The notes under the pieces were generated by a model. The model had not been told where the DNA came from and did no database searches. It was given only the letters and a program-made list of their open reading frames with translations. Position numbers and translations under genes: made by a program. From Streptomyces albogriseolus (GTDB taxonomy: Bacteria > Actinomycetota > Actinomycetes > Streptomycetales > Streptomycetaceae): DNA of 64,000 nucleotides. Positions 1 through 9,544 of this stretch are shown here, in pieces. The stretch spans positions 186,001 to 250,000 of the forward strand of contig BMVA01000006.1 in NCBI GenBank assembly GCA_014650475.1. The letters run 5' to 3'. Each line of letters starts with the position of its first letter. The stretch's first letter is position 1.

Positions 1-1861
<1,861 letters not shown>

Positions 1862-1910
1862 CGCTGCAACCCCTTCCGCCAGGGCACCTCTCCGATCTTC
1901 CAACACATCC

Positions 1911-1940
1911 AGCACAAAACTTGAGCGGCCTGTTGTCAAG
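1911..1940 (-). promoter_or_regulatory. dnaK promoter with HAIR-like HspR operator
   Basis: On the minus strand TTGACA (1939-1934) and TGTGCT (1916-1911) are separated by 17 bases, a good primary-sigma spacing about 50 bases upstream of the dnaK start. Overlapping the -35 is CTTGAGC-N7-TGTCAAG (1920-1940), which fits the HspR HAIR consensus CTTGAGT-N7-ACTCAAG at 11 of 14 arm positions with exact spacing. HspR would repress from here in unstressed cells. The call is pattern-based. Confidence 0.65.
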
Positions 1941-1957
1941 CGTGCGGGCGGGGGACG

Positions 1958-2701
1958 TCAGCGGGCGCGTGCGCCGTCCGGGTGGTCGCGCAGCGTCACC
2001 GCGCGGCGCGGACGGTCGGTGACCAGGACGTCCACGCGCGGGTCGTCGAGGAAGACGCGCAGCGCCGCGTCGTCGTTCACCGTCCACACCATCGTGAACA
2101 GACCGCCGCGGGCGGCTTCACGCAGCACGGTGGCGCGGGCCAGCCGCTGGTGCACGGCGACCCCGTGGGCGCCGCAGGCGCGGACGCGGCGCAGCGGCAG
2201 CAGTTCGCCGACCCGGGTGCGCACCAGCCGGCGCCTCCCCAGGCCCCGGCCGTCGCGGCCGAGGGACAGCAGGGTGCGCACCCGCGGGCGGGCGGCGGTG
2301 AGCGCGGCGACGGAGCGGTCCTCCAGCGTGGTGGCGACGACCCCGTCCTCCCCCAGCAGGGCGACCGCCCGGTCCAGCAGCTCCCGCTCGTAGCCGGTCT
2401 CCTTCAGGTCCAGATGCGCGACGAGCCTCCCCGCGATCAGCTCCATCACGTCGTCCACGACCGGCACCGGGTGTCCCGCGCGGGCGTCCAGCTCGGCGCG
2501 GGTGAGCGTGGACAGCAGGGGGCCGGTGCCGCCCACCCGGGCGTCGTGGTGGACGACGAGGACGCCGTCCGCGGTGCGCCGTACGTCGAACTCGACGTAC
2601 TCGGCGCCGGAGGCGAGCGCGTCCTGGTACGCCTCCCAGGTGGCGGGGGCGGCGCGCTCGGCGCCTCCGCGGTGGGCCGAGACGGCGGGGCATGACGTCA
2701 T
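1958..2701 (-). CDS. Glycerophosphodiester phosphodiesterase family protein
   Basis: GDPD-fold enzyme of 247 residues that hydrolyses glycerophosphodiesters to glycerol 3-phosphate and an alcohol. The family signature is present: SAHRGG near the N-terminus (catalytic His), EYVEFDVRRTADG (metal-binding Glu and Asp) and LVVHHD (second catalytic His). HLDLKE in the middle and a WTVND segment near the C-terminus complete the TIM barrel. There is no signal peptide, so it should be cytoplasmic. The ATG at 2701 sits inside a 12-bp palindrome CATGACGTCATG. It stands upstream of dnaK on the same strand with 96 bases between, and dnaK has its own promoter there. The substrate is not evident from sequence. 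Confidence 0.9.
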   Translation of the reverse strand: MTSCPAVSAHRGGAERAAPATWEAYQDALASGAEYVEFDVRRTADGVLVVHHDARVGGTGPLLSTLTRAELDARAGHPVPVVDDVMELIAGRLVAHLDLKETGYERELLDRAVALLGEDGVVATTLEDRSVAALTAARPRVRTLLSLGRDGRGLGRRRLVRTRVGELLPLRRVRACGAHGVAVHQRLARATVLREAARGGLFTMVWTVNDDAALRVFLDDPRVDVLVTDRPRRAVTLRDHPDGARAR

Positions 2702-2729
2702 GGCGGCGGCTTTCGGTGGTGGACGCGGC

Positions 2730-2757
2730 GCAGGCCGCCCACGCGGGGGCGGCCTGC
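2730..2757. terminator. Hairpin terminator between OsmC and GDPD genes
   Basis: A perfect 11-bp inverted repeat GCAGGCCGCCC / GGGCGGCCTGC with a 6-base loop lies 25 bases beyond the OsmC stop codon. There is no U-tract, which is common for Streptomyces terminators. Confidence 0.7.
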
Positions 2758-2782
2758 GGTGGCCCTGCGGGACACGTCCGGG

Positions 2783-3211
2783 TCAGGCGAGCTTCGCCGT
2801 CAGGGTGATCTCGGTGCCCTTGAGCGCCTGGCTGACCGGGCAGTTCACCTTCGCGTCCTCGGCGGCGGCGACGAAGCCGGCCTCGTCGAGGCCGGGGACC
2901 GTGCCCTCGACCGTGAGGTGGATCCCGGTGATCCCCGTGCCCGGCACGAAGGTGACCTCGGCGTTGGTGGTCAGCCGGGTGGGCGGGGTGCCCGCCTTGT
3001 CGAGGCCGTTGGACAGGGCCATCGAGAAGCAGCTGGAGTGCGCGGCGGCGATCAGCTCCTCGGGGCTGGTCTTCCCGTTCGCGTCCTCGGCGCGCGAGGC
3101 CCAGGTGACCGGCTGCTCGGAGATGGCGCCCGAGGAGTCGAAGGCGACGACCCCGCTGCCCTTGAAGAGGCTGCCTTCCCAAACGGTGTGTGCGGAGCGC
3201 GTGGTTGCCAT
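2783..3211 (-). CDS. OsmC/Ohr family peroxiredoxin
   Basis: Thiol-dependent reductase of organic peroxides, 142 residues, the normal size for OsmC. Both catalytic cysteines are present: Cys in HSSCFSMAL and Cys in KVNCPVSQAL. The protein starts MATTRSAHTVWEG; the ATG at 3211 is chosen because GAAAGGA precedes it at good spacing, whereas an upstream in-frame start at 3277 has no ribosome binding site and adds non-family sequence. The gene is monocistronic, with a terminator hairpin after it. OsmC proteins of this type are often osmotically or oxidatively induced in Streptomyces, but no clear stress promoter was seen here. Confidence 0.93.
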   Translation of the reverse strand: MATTRSAHTVWEGSLFKGSGVVAFDSSGAISEQPVTWASRAEDANGKTSPEELIAAAHSSCFSMALSNGLDKAGTPPTRLTTNAEVTFVPGTGITGIHLTVEGTVPGLDEAGFVAAAEDAKVNCPVSQALKGTEITLTAKLA

Positions 3212-3310
3212 GACGCATCCTTTCGAAAAAAGTCCGGCCGGGTGACCGGCGGTGCTCGGTCCGGACGCCCGGATCACCGGGCGTCCTGCTCCATCCGATC
3301 ACATCACGGC

Positions 3311-5131
3311 TCAACTCACCCGGAAGACGGGCCCTCTCGGGGCGAACGGCAGGCCGGCGCCCTGCGGGATCAGGTAGGCGTGCTCGCGCCGCACCCGCAG
3401 CACGTCGCACCACCCGTCGGTGATGACCAGCACGGGCGCGCCGCGCGGGAAGTCGTCGGCGCGCTCCAGCAGGTCGACGCCCGGCTGGAGGACGGTGCCG
3501 CCCCGGCCGCGCACCCGCACCCTCCCGGCGATCTCGGTGACCGGGACGAAGCCCGCGTCGTGCGGCGCGGCGTCGCAGAACACCACGCGCGCGGCCGGCA
3601 CGTCGCGGGACTGCGCGTAGGAGGCGATGGCGCCGAGCGCCTTGCCGAGCAGGATCCGGTTCATGGAACCGGACGTGTCGAGGACGACGCCGAAGGTGCA
3701 GCGGGCGACCTCCTCGGGCGGGTACCAGCGGCCCGCGCGCGGAATGTCCGGGGTGGACGCCTGACGCCGGGAGGGACGGGCGAACGACCGCAGCGGCTCG
3801 GGGCGGGGCACGAACTCGTCGAACCAGCGGGCGAGCCGGGCGTCCCAGGGCAGCGGCGGATGACTGAGGGCGCGGATCTCCTCGACCAGGCCGGCCGGGA
3901 GCAGGCCGCGCTCCTGGCGGTCGTGCAGGTCCAGGCCCTGGGCGAGGCCCCGGCGGTAGAAACCGTCGAGGTCGACGCAGTCGCGGGGCGGGCCGAGCGG
4001 GGCGCCGAGGACGTCTCCGAGGCCCTTGCCGCGCGGGGTGGCCAGGCGGCGGGAGCGGCGCTCGCCGGCGATGCGGTCGTAGACCTCCTCGGCGGACAGT
4101 CCGGCGAGGTCCTTGTCGTACAGCAGGCCCGCGGGGATCGTGCCGATCTCCATCTCGACGAGCCAGCCGTTGATGACGAAGTCGCAGGCGACGTTGAAGA
4201 GGAACGGGTCGCGGGGGCCGCAGCGGTCGCCGTGGCGCAGGGCGGCGTGCAGCATCTCGTGCGCCAGCACGAACCGCCACTCGTCGTCCTCCAGGACCCG
4301 CAGCGGGTTGACGTAGATCTCGCCGGCCTCGGCGTTGACGGCGGCGACGGAGATGCCGTGGGCGCGGGCCAGTTCGGCGTCGGCGACCAGGGTCATGCCG
4401 GAGGCGATGCCGCCGAGCAGCGGGTAGGAGGAGACGAACCAGCTCAGCGCCTTGTGCCAGGGGCGGCGCGGGGCGGGTGCGCCGTCCAGGCTGTCCCTGC
4501 GGCCGCCCGCGACGTCCATCGCGGCGGCCACGGCGCGGGTGAGGGCGGAGGCGAACGCGAGCTGGTGGTCGGGCGGCTGCCCGTACCAGCCGTTCCAGCC
4601 GGTCAGGTGCAGGTCGGGCTCGCCGCCCGCGGTGCCGCAGCGCCGGTAGGCATCCGGGACGCCGGTGCGCCGCCAGGCGGCGGCGAGGCGCTCCTCGTCC
4701 CCGTCGGGGTAGGCGGCGGGCAGCTCCTCGGGCGGCCGGCCGACGGGCGAGCCCAGCAGGAAGCGGTCGACGACGACGCAGCGGGCGGCCAGCTCACAGG
4801 CGTCCGGCTGGGTGCGGGGCCCCGGGGCGGCGGGGACGTGGCCGAAGCCGAGGTGCAGGACGGCGTGCGCGAGGGCCCACGCCCAGGTCTCCGGGTCGGC
4901 CGTGCGGTCGGGGTGGACGTGCAGCACGGCGTCCGAGTCGACGCGCACCAGGCCGTCGCGGGGCGACAGTTCGCAGTCCTCCCGGCGGCACACGTCGACG
5001 TCGACGGCGGCCAGCGCAGGGTTGGCCCGCATGATCCGCAGGCCCTCGGTGAACGCCTCCGCCGCGAGGTCGCGTTTGCGGCGCTGCGTGTCGCCCTTGG
5101 GGTGCGGGCCCTTGCCGCGGGCGCGGCTCAC
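3311..5131 (-). CDS. Putative metallopeptidase with C-terminal VWA domain (DUF2201/COG3864-like)
   Basis: 606-residue protein with two metallopeptidase-like parts and a VWA domain. Residues 291-295 read HEMLH in the context FVLAHEMLHAALRH, an intact zincin-type HExxH. Residues 89-93 read HAVLH in ALAHAVLHLGFGH, a similar site lacking the catalytic Glu. The C-terminal region (about 480-600) holds VVLDTSGSM, a complete MIDAS DxSxS, followed by GRGGT and VITDG, so the metal site looks functional. The GTG start at 5131 overlaps the stop of the MoxR gene (GTGA), so the two are translationally coupled. MoxR-VWA pairs remodel or activate partner proteins in several families, and the ATPase probably acts on or through this protein. 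The target is unknown. Confidence 0.85.
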   Translation of the reverse strand: MSRARGKGPHPKGDTQRRKRDLAAEAFTEGLRIMRANPALAAVDVDVCRREDCELSPRDGLVRVDSDAVLHVHPDRTADPETWAWALAHAVLHLGFGHVPAAPGPRTQPDACELAARCVVVDRFLLGSPVGRPPEELPAAYPDGDEERLAAAWRRTGVPDAYRRCGTAGGEPDLHLTGWNGWYGQPPDHQLAFASALTRAVAAAMDVAGGRRDSLDGAPAPRRPWHKALSWFVSSYPLLGGIASGMTLVADAELARAHGISVAAVNAEAGEIYVNPLRVLEDDEWRFVLAHEMLHAALRHGDRCGPRDPFLFNVACDFVINGWLVEMEIGTIPAGLLYDKDLAGLSAEEVYDRIAGERRSRRLATPRGKGLGDVLGAPLGPPRDCVDLDGFYRRGLAQGLDLHDRQERGLLPAGLVEEIRALSHPPLPWDARLARWFDEFVPRPEPLRSFARPSRRQASTPDIPRAGRWYPPEEVARCTFGVVLDTSGSMNRILLGKALGAIASYAQSRDVPAARVVFCDAAPHDAGFVPVTEIAGRVRVRGRGGTVLQPGVDLLERADDFPRGAPVLVITDGWCDVLRVRREHAYLIPQGAGLPFAPRGPVFRVS

Positions 5132-6189
5132 CGGCGCGCCTCCACCAGCCGGGGCATGTCGCGGGCCGCCTCGACGAGGAACCACGACGGCAGCACCGGG
5201 TTGCCGTCGGCGTCGGGGGCGATGACGGTCTGCGCGACCTCGACGGAGATCTCCGCGAGCTGCACCAGCAGCGCCTTGGCGCGGTACGCGATCTGCCGGC
5301 CGGCCGCCGACATGTGCTCCTTGGACGCGGGCAGCTCCTTCACCAGCCGGCCGCGGAAGGACTCGGCGAGGTAGTAGAGCAGGTCGCGGTCCTCGGGCCG
5401 GTGCGGCCAGCGGGCGTCGCCCTTGAGCACGGCGTCGATGCCGAAACGGCTGCGCACGATCTTGACGTAGCCGCAGAAGGCGGTGGCGTGCGCGGGGGTG
5501 AGCGTGCCGTGGGCGAGGACCTTCAGGGTCTCCTCGTCGAGGTCGCGGCCGAAGGAGTGCAGCGCGTCGGAGAGCATGTGCCAGGAGCGGGGCGTGGAGA
5601 ACGGCTCCTCGGTCTTGGGCGGCTTGGACCACAGGTGGTCGGGGCGGTCGGTGAGGTGGTCGGTGATCCACGGGTGGATGCCGTTGTTCGCCGCCCACAC
5701 CAGCCAGTCCTTCGGGGACGCCTCCAGGTGGACGTGGGCGAGGCGGTTGACCAGCGCGGAGGTGAGCGGGCGGGCGAGCGCGTTGTCGGTGGCGCGGTTG
5801 CCGGCGCCGATGACGACGGAGCCCTTGGGCAGCTCGTAGTCGCCGATGCGGCGGTCCAGGATCAGCGAGTAGAACGCCTTCTGCACGTCCGGGGTGGCCG
5901 CGTTCAGCTCGTCCAGGAACAGGCAGTACGGCTCGTCGCGGGCGATCGACGCGGGCGGGCAGAACACCGAGCGGCCGTCACGGATCTGCGGCACGCCGAT
6001 CAGGTCCTCGGGGGCGAGCTGGGTGCCCAGCAGACTCACGCACTCCAGCCCCAGGCTCTCGGCGAACTCCCTGACCAGGGAGGACTTCCCGATGCCGGGC
6101 GCACCCCAGAGGAACACGGGCCGCACGGTCGCCAGCCCGAGCAGCAGCTCCGGGACACGGGCGGGGGTGACGGTGACGGCTGCCTGCAC
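5128..6189 (-). CDS. MoxR-type AAA+ ATPase
   Basis: 353-residue AAA+ ATPase of the MoxR/CbbQ type. Walker A is GAPGIGKSS (29-37) and Walker B is CLFLDEL (89-95), followed by GAGNRATDNA, the usual sensor-1 region, and an alpha-helical lid. It starts MQAAVTVTPARV with GGAGT-like sequence upstream. It overlaps the downstream metallopeptidase-VWA gene by four bases. The family acts as chaperone-like ATPases together with VWA proteins, and the coupling predicts a complex. Length and motifs resemble the CbbQ/NorQ branch more than the classical 300-residue MoxR. No regulatory element was recognised in the 126-base gap upstream. Confidence 0.9.
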   Translation of the reverse strand: MQAAVTVTPARVPELLLGLATVRPVFLWGAPGIGKSSLVREFAESLGLECVSLLGTQLAPEDLIGVPQIRDGRSVFCPPASIARDEPYCLFLDELNAATPDVQKAFYSLILDRRIGDYELPKGSVVIGAGNRATDNALARPLTSALVNRLAHVHLEASPKDWLVWAANNGIHPWITDHLTDRPDHLWSKPPKTEEPFSTPRSWHMLSDALHSFGRDLDEETLKVLAHGTLTPAHATAFCGYVKIVRSRFGIDAVLKGDARWPHRPEDRDLLYYLAESFRGRLVKELPASKEHMSAAGRQIAYRAKALLVQLAEISVEVAQTVIAPDADGNPVLPSWFLVEAARDMPRLVEARR

Positions 6190-6315
6190 GCGGAAACTCC
6201 TGGTGGCGTGGGGTCGGAAGGGGCACGCGTCGTCGGCGTCGGTCCCGGGCGCATCGGGGCACGACGGGCGCCGGGCCCAGTCAACGCCGTCACGCTCAGG
6301 CGGGGCAACGCGTTT

Positions 6316-6825
6316 TCAGCGGGACCGGGCGCGCCCCAGGGTCTCGGGCACCCAGTCGTGGAACACCAGCCGGGGGAAGAGGCGCCCCTCGGTGCGGAAG
6401 GGGAAGGTGAAGCCGAGCGTCCCCCGCACGTCCTGGTGTGCCAGGCGGACGTGGGCGCGGGTGTCGGGAACGAAGCGGGGGGCGCCGAAGGGTCCGATCC
6501 GGTTGATCCTCGCGTGGACGCGGTCGCCGTACACCAGGGCGGCGCAGCCGCGTTCCCGTGCCCTCTCCCAGGGGACCGCGTCGACCCAGCGGTGCAGCTC
6601 GTCGAGGTATCCGTGCCGGGAGAGCTCCCGCAGACCGGTCCGCTCCGTCCGGGCGCCCCCGTGACCGTCGAGGGACACCAGCAGTTGGGGCACCCCCCGG
6701 CCTCGGCTCCAGTGGGCGGGCAGGTCGTCGACGACTTGGTCCAGGACGCGCAGGACGTCCGTGCGCACCGCCGGGTCCAGCGCCCGCAGTGTGTCCAGCG
6801 TGTACGTGGCCTCCCTGTTCACCAC
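6316..6825 (-). CDS. Hypothetical protein, 169 residues
   Basis: I do not recognise this protein. It is arginine-rich, soluble and lacks membrane segments or a signal peptide. It has GGAR, SRHGYLDELHRWVDAVP and a C-terminal LGFTFPFRTEGRLFPRLVFHDW segment suggestive of a beta-rich domain. It probably starts at one of two adjacent GTG codons (6825 or 6822). Codon-position GC fits coding on this strand. It is flanked by the MoxR gene downstream (126 bases away) and the phosphodiesterase gene upstream (39 bases), so it could be co-transcribed with either. No function is assigned. Confidence 0.6.
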   Translation of the reverse strand: MVNREATYTLDTLRALDPAVRTDVLRVLDQVVDDLPAHWSRGRGVPQLLVSLDGHGGARTERTGLRELSRHGYLDELHRWVDAVPWERARERGCAALVYGDRVHARINRIGPFGAPRFVPDTRAHVRLAHQDVRGTLGFTFPFRTEGRLFPRLVFHDWVPETLGRARSR

Positions 6826-6864
6826 GCCATCATCGGGGGCCGTCGGCGGCGGGACAACGGCCCT

Positions 6865-8946
6865 TCAGGCCGCCCGTTCGCGGTGGTCCGGGAGAGGGCG
6901 GGTGCCGGACTCCTCGGACTCGGTGAGCCAGCGGCGCAGGACGTGGTGGACCTGTTCGGCGCCGGCCGGCTCCGTGCCGTCGGGGACCGGCGCGGACAGG
7001 ACCAGCGGGGAGAGCAGGAAGGGGCGGGACTGGTCGCCGCCGAGGCCGCCGTGGGAGCCGATCTGCTCCTCGAACGCGAGGACCTCGCCGTCCGCCGGGT
7101 CGTAGAAGGAGTTGACCATGATGTCGGCGGTGTGCGGGAAGGTGTGGGTGCGGCGCACGACGTCGGCGGCGCCGGGTCCGAACGGGGCCAGCGGGCCCGG
7201 GTTGTCGTCGAGTTCGTCCAGCGGGATCTCCGCGCCGTACGCGCCGAGCACGACCCCGCCGTGGCGTTCGCTGCGGACCAGCAGGAAGCCGACGCCGGGG
7301 TGGTTGGCGAGGGTCGGCAGCAGCGCGGGGTGCCGGGCGTCGATCTCCTCCTTGGTCATCCTGTGCGGCACGTCCGGGAAGGACACCAGGCCCAGGTTGC
7401 CGGAGGCGAGCACGACCGGCTCCGAACCGCGGGAGGGCCGGTAGTGCTCGGCGCCCTCCTCGACGGGCCGGCGCAGCGCGGCGCGGACGGCCGCGCGGGC
7501 CTCGGCGCCGCTGTGGGTGCGCCGGGCGCGGCGCGGCACGGGCAGCCCGCAGCCGGCCCGCACCAGGTCGCCGAGGGTGAGGCCGTAGCGGGAGCGGAAG
7601 GTCTCGCCGGGGCTCTGCCCGTGGTCGGACAGCACGACGATGCGGTACGGGCGGGGCGCGTGCTCGGCGACGTTCTCGATGAGGGCGAGGGCGCGGTCGA
7701 GGCGGCGCAGGACCTGCTCGGTGTCGCGGCTCGTCGGTCCGGAGTGGTGGGCGACCTCGTCGTAGGCGACCAGGTCGGCGTAGACGGCGCTGCGTCCCGC
7801 CAGCAGGTCGCCCATCACGGCGGCGGTGACGACGTCCCGCTCGACGACGGTGGCGAAGGCGCGCACCAGGGGGTACAGCCCGCCGCGGGAGACGCGCGGG
7901 CGCCGGCCGCGTATCCGGGCGCGCACGGACTGGCCGATCTCCCGGCCCACCTCGGCGACGAAGGACAGGGCGGTGCGCACGGCGTTGGCCGGGTCGGAGA
8001 AGTACGCGAAGTAGCCGGCGCGGGAGCGGGCGGCCGGGCCCCTGCGGCGGGCGGCGATGGACAGCACCAGCGCCTGCTCCTCGGCGCCGCCGCCGAACAG
8101 GTTGCCCCGGCTGGCGCCGTCCCGGGCGAGCAGTCCCGCGTGGCCGGAGTGCTCGATGGCGCGGGCCTGGAGCTCGGCGGCGCTGGTGGGCCGGTTGCAG
8201 ACCATCACTTCGCGGCGGGCCTTCTCGTACCAGCGGAAGGCGGGGACGTCGAAGTTGCTGCCGTGCAGGATGCCGAGCTGGCTGGCCCCGGTCTGGCTGG
8301 ACCAGTCGGTGCGCCAGGGGGTGAGGCGGTGGGTGGGCCGGTCGCCGCCCGTGCCCAGCCAGCGGGCGACGGTGGGCATCAGGCCCTTGTCGACGGCGGC
8401 CAGCAGGACGTCGTGGCCGACGCCGTCGAGCTGGACGAACACCGTGCCGGGGGTGGCCGGGACGGGCCGGCCGGAGCGCCGTCTTCGGTCCGCGAGCCGG
8501 TAGAGGCGCCGGCGGTAGGCGTCGTCGTCGCGGACGGCGAGGGCGCCCCCGGTGGCGGAGGCGACGGCGGACATCACGGCGGCGACCACCACGGCCGTCT
8601 CGGGGGCCGCCGAGCCGCGCTCGACCGGGTTGACGCGCAGCGCCACCCACAGCAGGGCGCCGTTGAGGAAGAACACCAGCAGACCGAGGACGAGCGCCGG
8701 CACGAGCAGCAGCAGCCGCACCAGGAGCGGCCAGACCAGGGCGGACAGCAGACCGAAGGCGCCCGCGCCGAGGGCGGCGGTGACCGCGATGTCGGTGGCG
8801 CTGCTGCCGTCGGCCGACCGCAGCCGGAAGTCGGGCAGGATGCCCGCGAGGACCAGCATCGTGAGCGTGGAGACCGCCCACACGGTGACACTCCGCCCGA
8901 TCTGACTGGCGACCCGTCGCCATCGCCCGCCACCCACGCCGCGCAC
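6865..8946 (-). CDS. Membrane-anchored alkaline-phosphatase-superfamily phosphodiesterase with holin-like N-terminus
   Basis: 693 residues. The first 135 contain four hydrophobic segments separated by short loops (for example VWAVSTLTMLVLAGILPDF and LLLLVPALVLGLLVFFL), similar to the phage-holin/Holin_4 superfamily. The rest is a type I phosphodiesterase/nucleotide pyrophosphatase domain: FVQLDGVGHDVL (metal Asp), WSSQTGASQLGIL (candidate nucleophile region), YADLVAYDEVAHHSG (Asp/His) and VVLSDHGQSPG (Asp-His metal pair). It should hydrolyse phosphodiesters or phosphoesters at the membrane; the substrate could be nucleotide- or lipid-linked. The start is GTG at 8946. The stop is followed by the unknown gene at 6825 on the same strand. 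Confidence 0.85.
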   Translation of the reverse strand: MRGVGGGRWRRVASQIGRSVTVWAVSTLTMLVLAGILPDFRLRSADGSSATDIAVTAALGAGAFGLLSALVWPLLVRLLLLVPALVLGLLVFFLNGALLWVALRVNPVERGSAAPETAVVVAAVMSAVASATGGALAVRDDDAYRRRLYRLADRRRRSGRPVPATPGTVFVQLDGVGHDVLLAAVDKGLMPTVARWLGTGGDRPTHRLTPWRTDWSSQTGASQLGILHGSNFDVPAFRWYEKARREVMVCNRPTSAAELQARAIEHSGHAGLLARDGASRGNLFGGGAEEQALVLSIAARRRGPAARSRAGYFAYFSDPANAVRTALSFVAEVGREIGQSVRARIRGRRPRVSRGGLYPLVRAFATVVERDVVTAAVMGDLLAGRSAVYADLVAYDEVAHHSGPTSRDTEQVLRRLDRALALIENVAEHAPRPYRIVVLSDHGQSPGETFRSRYGLTLGDLVRAGCGLPVPRRARRTHSGAEARAAVRAALRRPVEEGAEHYRPSRGSEPVVLASGNLGLVSFPDVPHRMTKEEIDARHPALLPTLANHPGVGFLLVRSERHGGVVLGAYGAEIPLDELDDNPGPLAPFGPGAADVVRRTHTFPHTADIMVNSFYDPADGEVLAFEEQIGSHGGLGGDQSRPFLLSPLVLSAPVPDGTEPAGAEQVHHVLRRWLTESEESGTRPLPDHRERAA

Positions 8947-9048
8947 ACCTCACGTTCCCCGGTCCCTGGCCCGCCTCCACCCTGTCACAACGTCCCGACG
9001 AGGCGTTTCGTCCCCCGGCCCGCTCGGCGCACCGCGGCCGGTGGCGCC

Positions 9049-9450
9049 TCAGCGGCCGTCGTAGCCGGCGGTCGGCATGGACAGCCTGCGGTGCACCCGG
9101 GCCTTCATCGCCGCGTCGTACGACGGCTCCGCGCACCCCACCGTCTCCACCCGCACCCCGCGCCGCGCGCACTCCGCCGCGAACTCGGCCACGGACGACA
9201 GCGCCCGCTCCAGCACCCTCCGGCTGGGCGCCACGAAGAGGTCGGCGCCGGGGCGCACCCCGTCCCAGAGCAGCGCGTGGTCGGGGCGCAGGCCGCGCAC
9301 CAGCAGTTCGCGGGCCACCACGTACCCGTGCTCGGCGGCCCAGCGCGCGCACATCGTGTGCTGGCCGCGGGAGTCCACCAGGAACGGATCGGCGTCCAGT
9401 TCCTCCAGCGGCGTCAGGCTCGCGATGGTCGTCACCCGCACCGGCGCCAT
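9049..9450 (-). CDS. Hypothetical protein, 133 residues
   Basis: I do not recognise a family with certainty. The protein has an alpha/beta look, with LRPDHALLWDGVRPGADLFV and LERALSSVAEFAAECARRGVRVETVGC, loosely like the N-terminal nucleotide-binding or serine-recombinase-like fold, but the catalytic Ser of resolvases is not seen. It is soluble, with a single cysteine pair. The start ATG at 9450 is preceded by GAGGGGGACGCC, a reasonable ribosome binding site. It is transcribed away from the hydrolase gene at 9545, and the 94-base divergent gap carries a tandem 11-bp repeat. Confidence 0.6.
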   Translation of the reverse strand: MAPVRVTTIASLTPLEELDADPFLVDSRGQHTMCARWAAEHGYVVARELLVRGLRPDHALLWDGVRPGADLFVAPSRRVLERALSSVAEFAAECARRGVRVETVGCAEPSYDAAMKARVHRRLSMPTAGYDGR

Positions 9451-9459
9451 GGCGTCCCC

Positions 9460-9481
9460 CTCACCTCGGGCTCACCTCGGG
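9460..9481. repeat. Tandem 11-bp repeat in divergent promoter region
   Basis: CTCACCTCGGG occurs twice back to back. One copy lies next to the start of the minus-strand unknown gene and both lie within 90 bases of the plus-strand hydrolase start. An 11-bp period is one helical turn, which would suit a protein binding in tandem. Nothing else supports a regulatory role. Confidence 0.5.
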
Positions 9482-9544
9482 TTTTCGCCGACGACCCTAC
9501 TCCTGCGCGTAGGCTTCGGGGAGTCGCGCGAAGGAGGCGAAGAG

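Noticed and set aside
2691-2702. CATGACGTCATG palindrome over the GDPD start codon
   Set aside because: Palindromes of this size are expected by chance in such a sequence and no known operator matches.
5128-6189. MoxR-type ATPase as the missing gvpN
   Set aside because: It is 14 kb from the gvp operon, coupled to a VWA metallopeptidase, and of the MoxR/CbbQ type, not shown to be GvpN.
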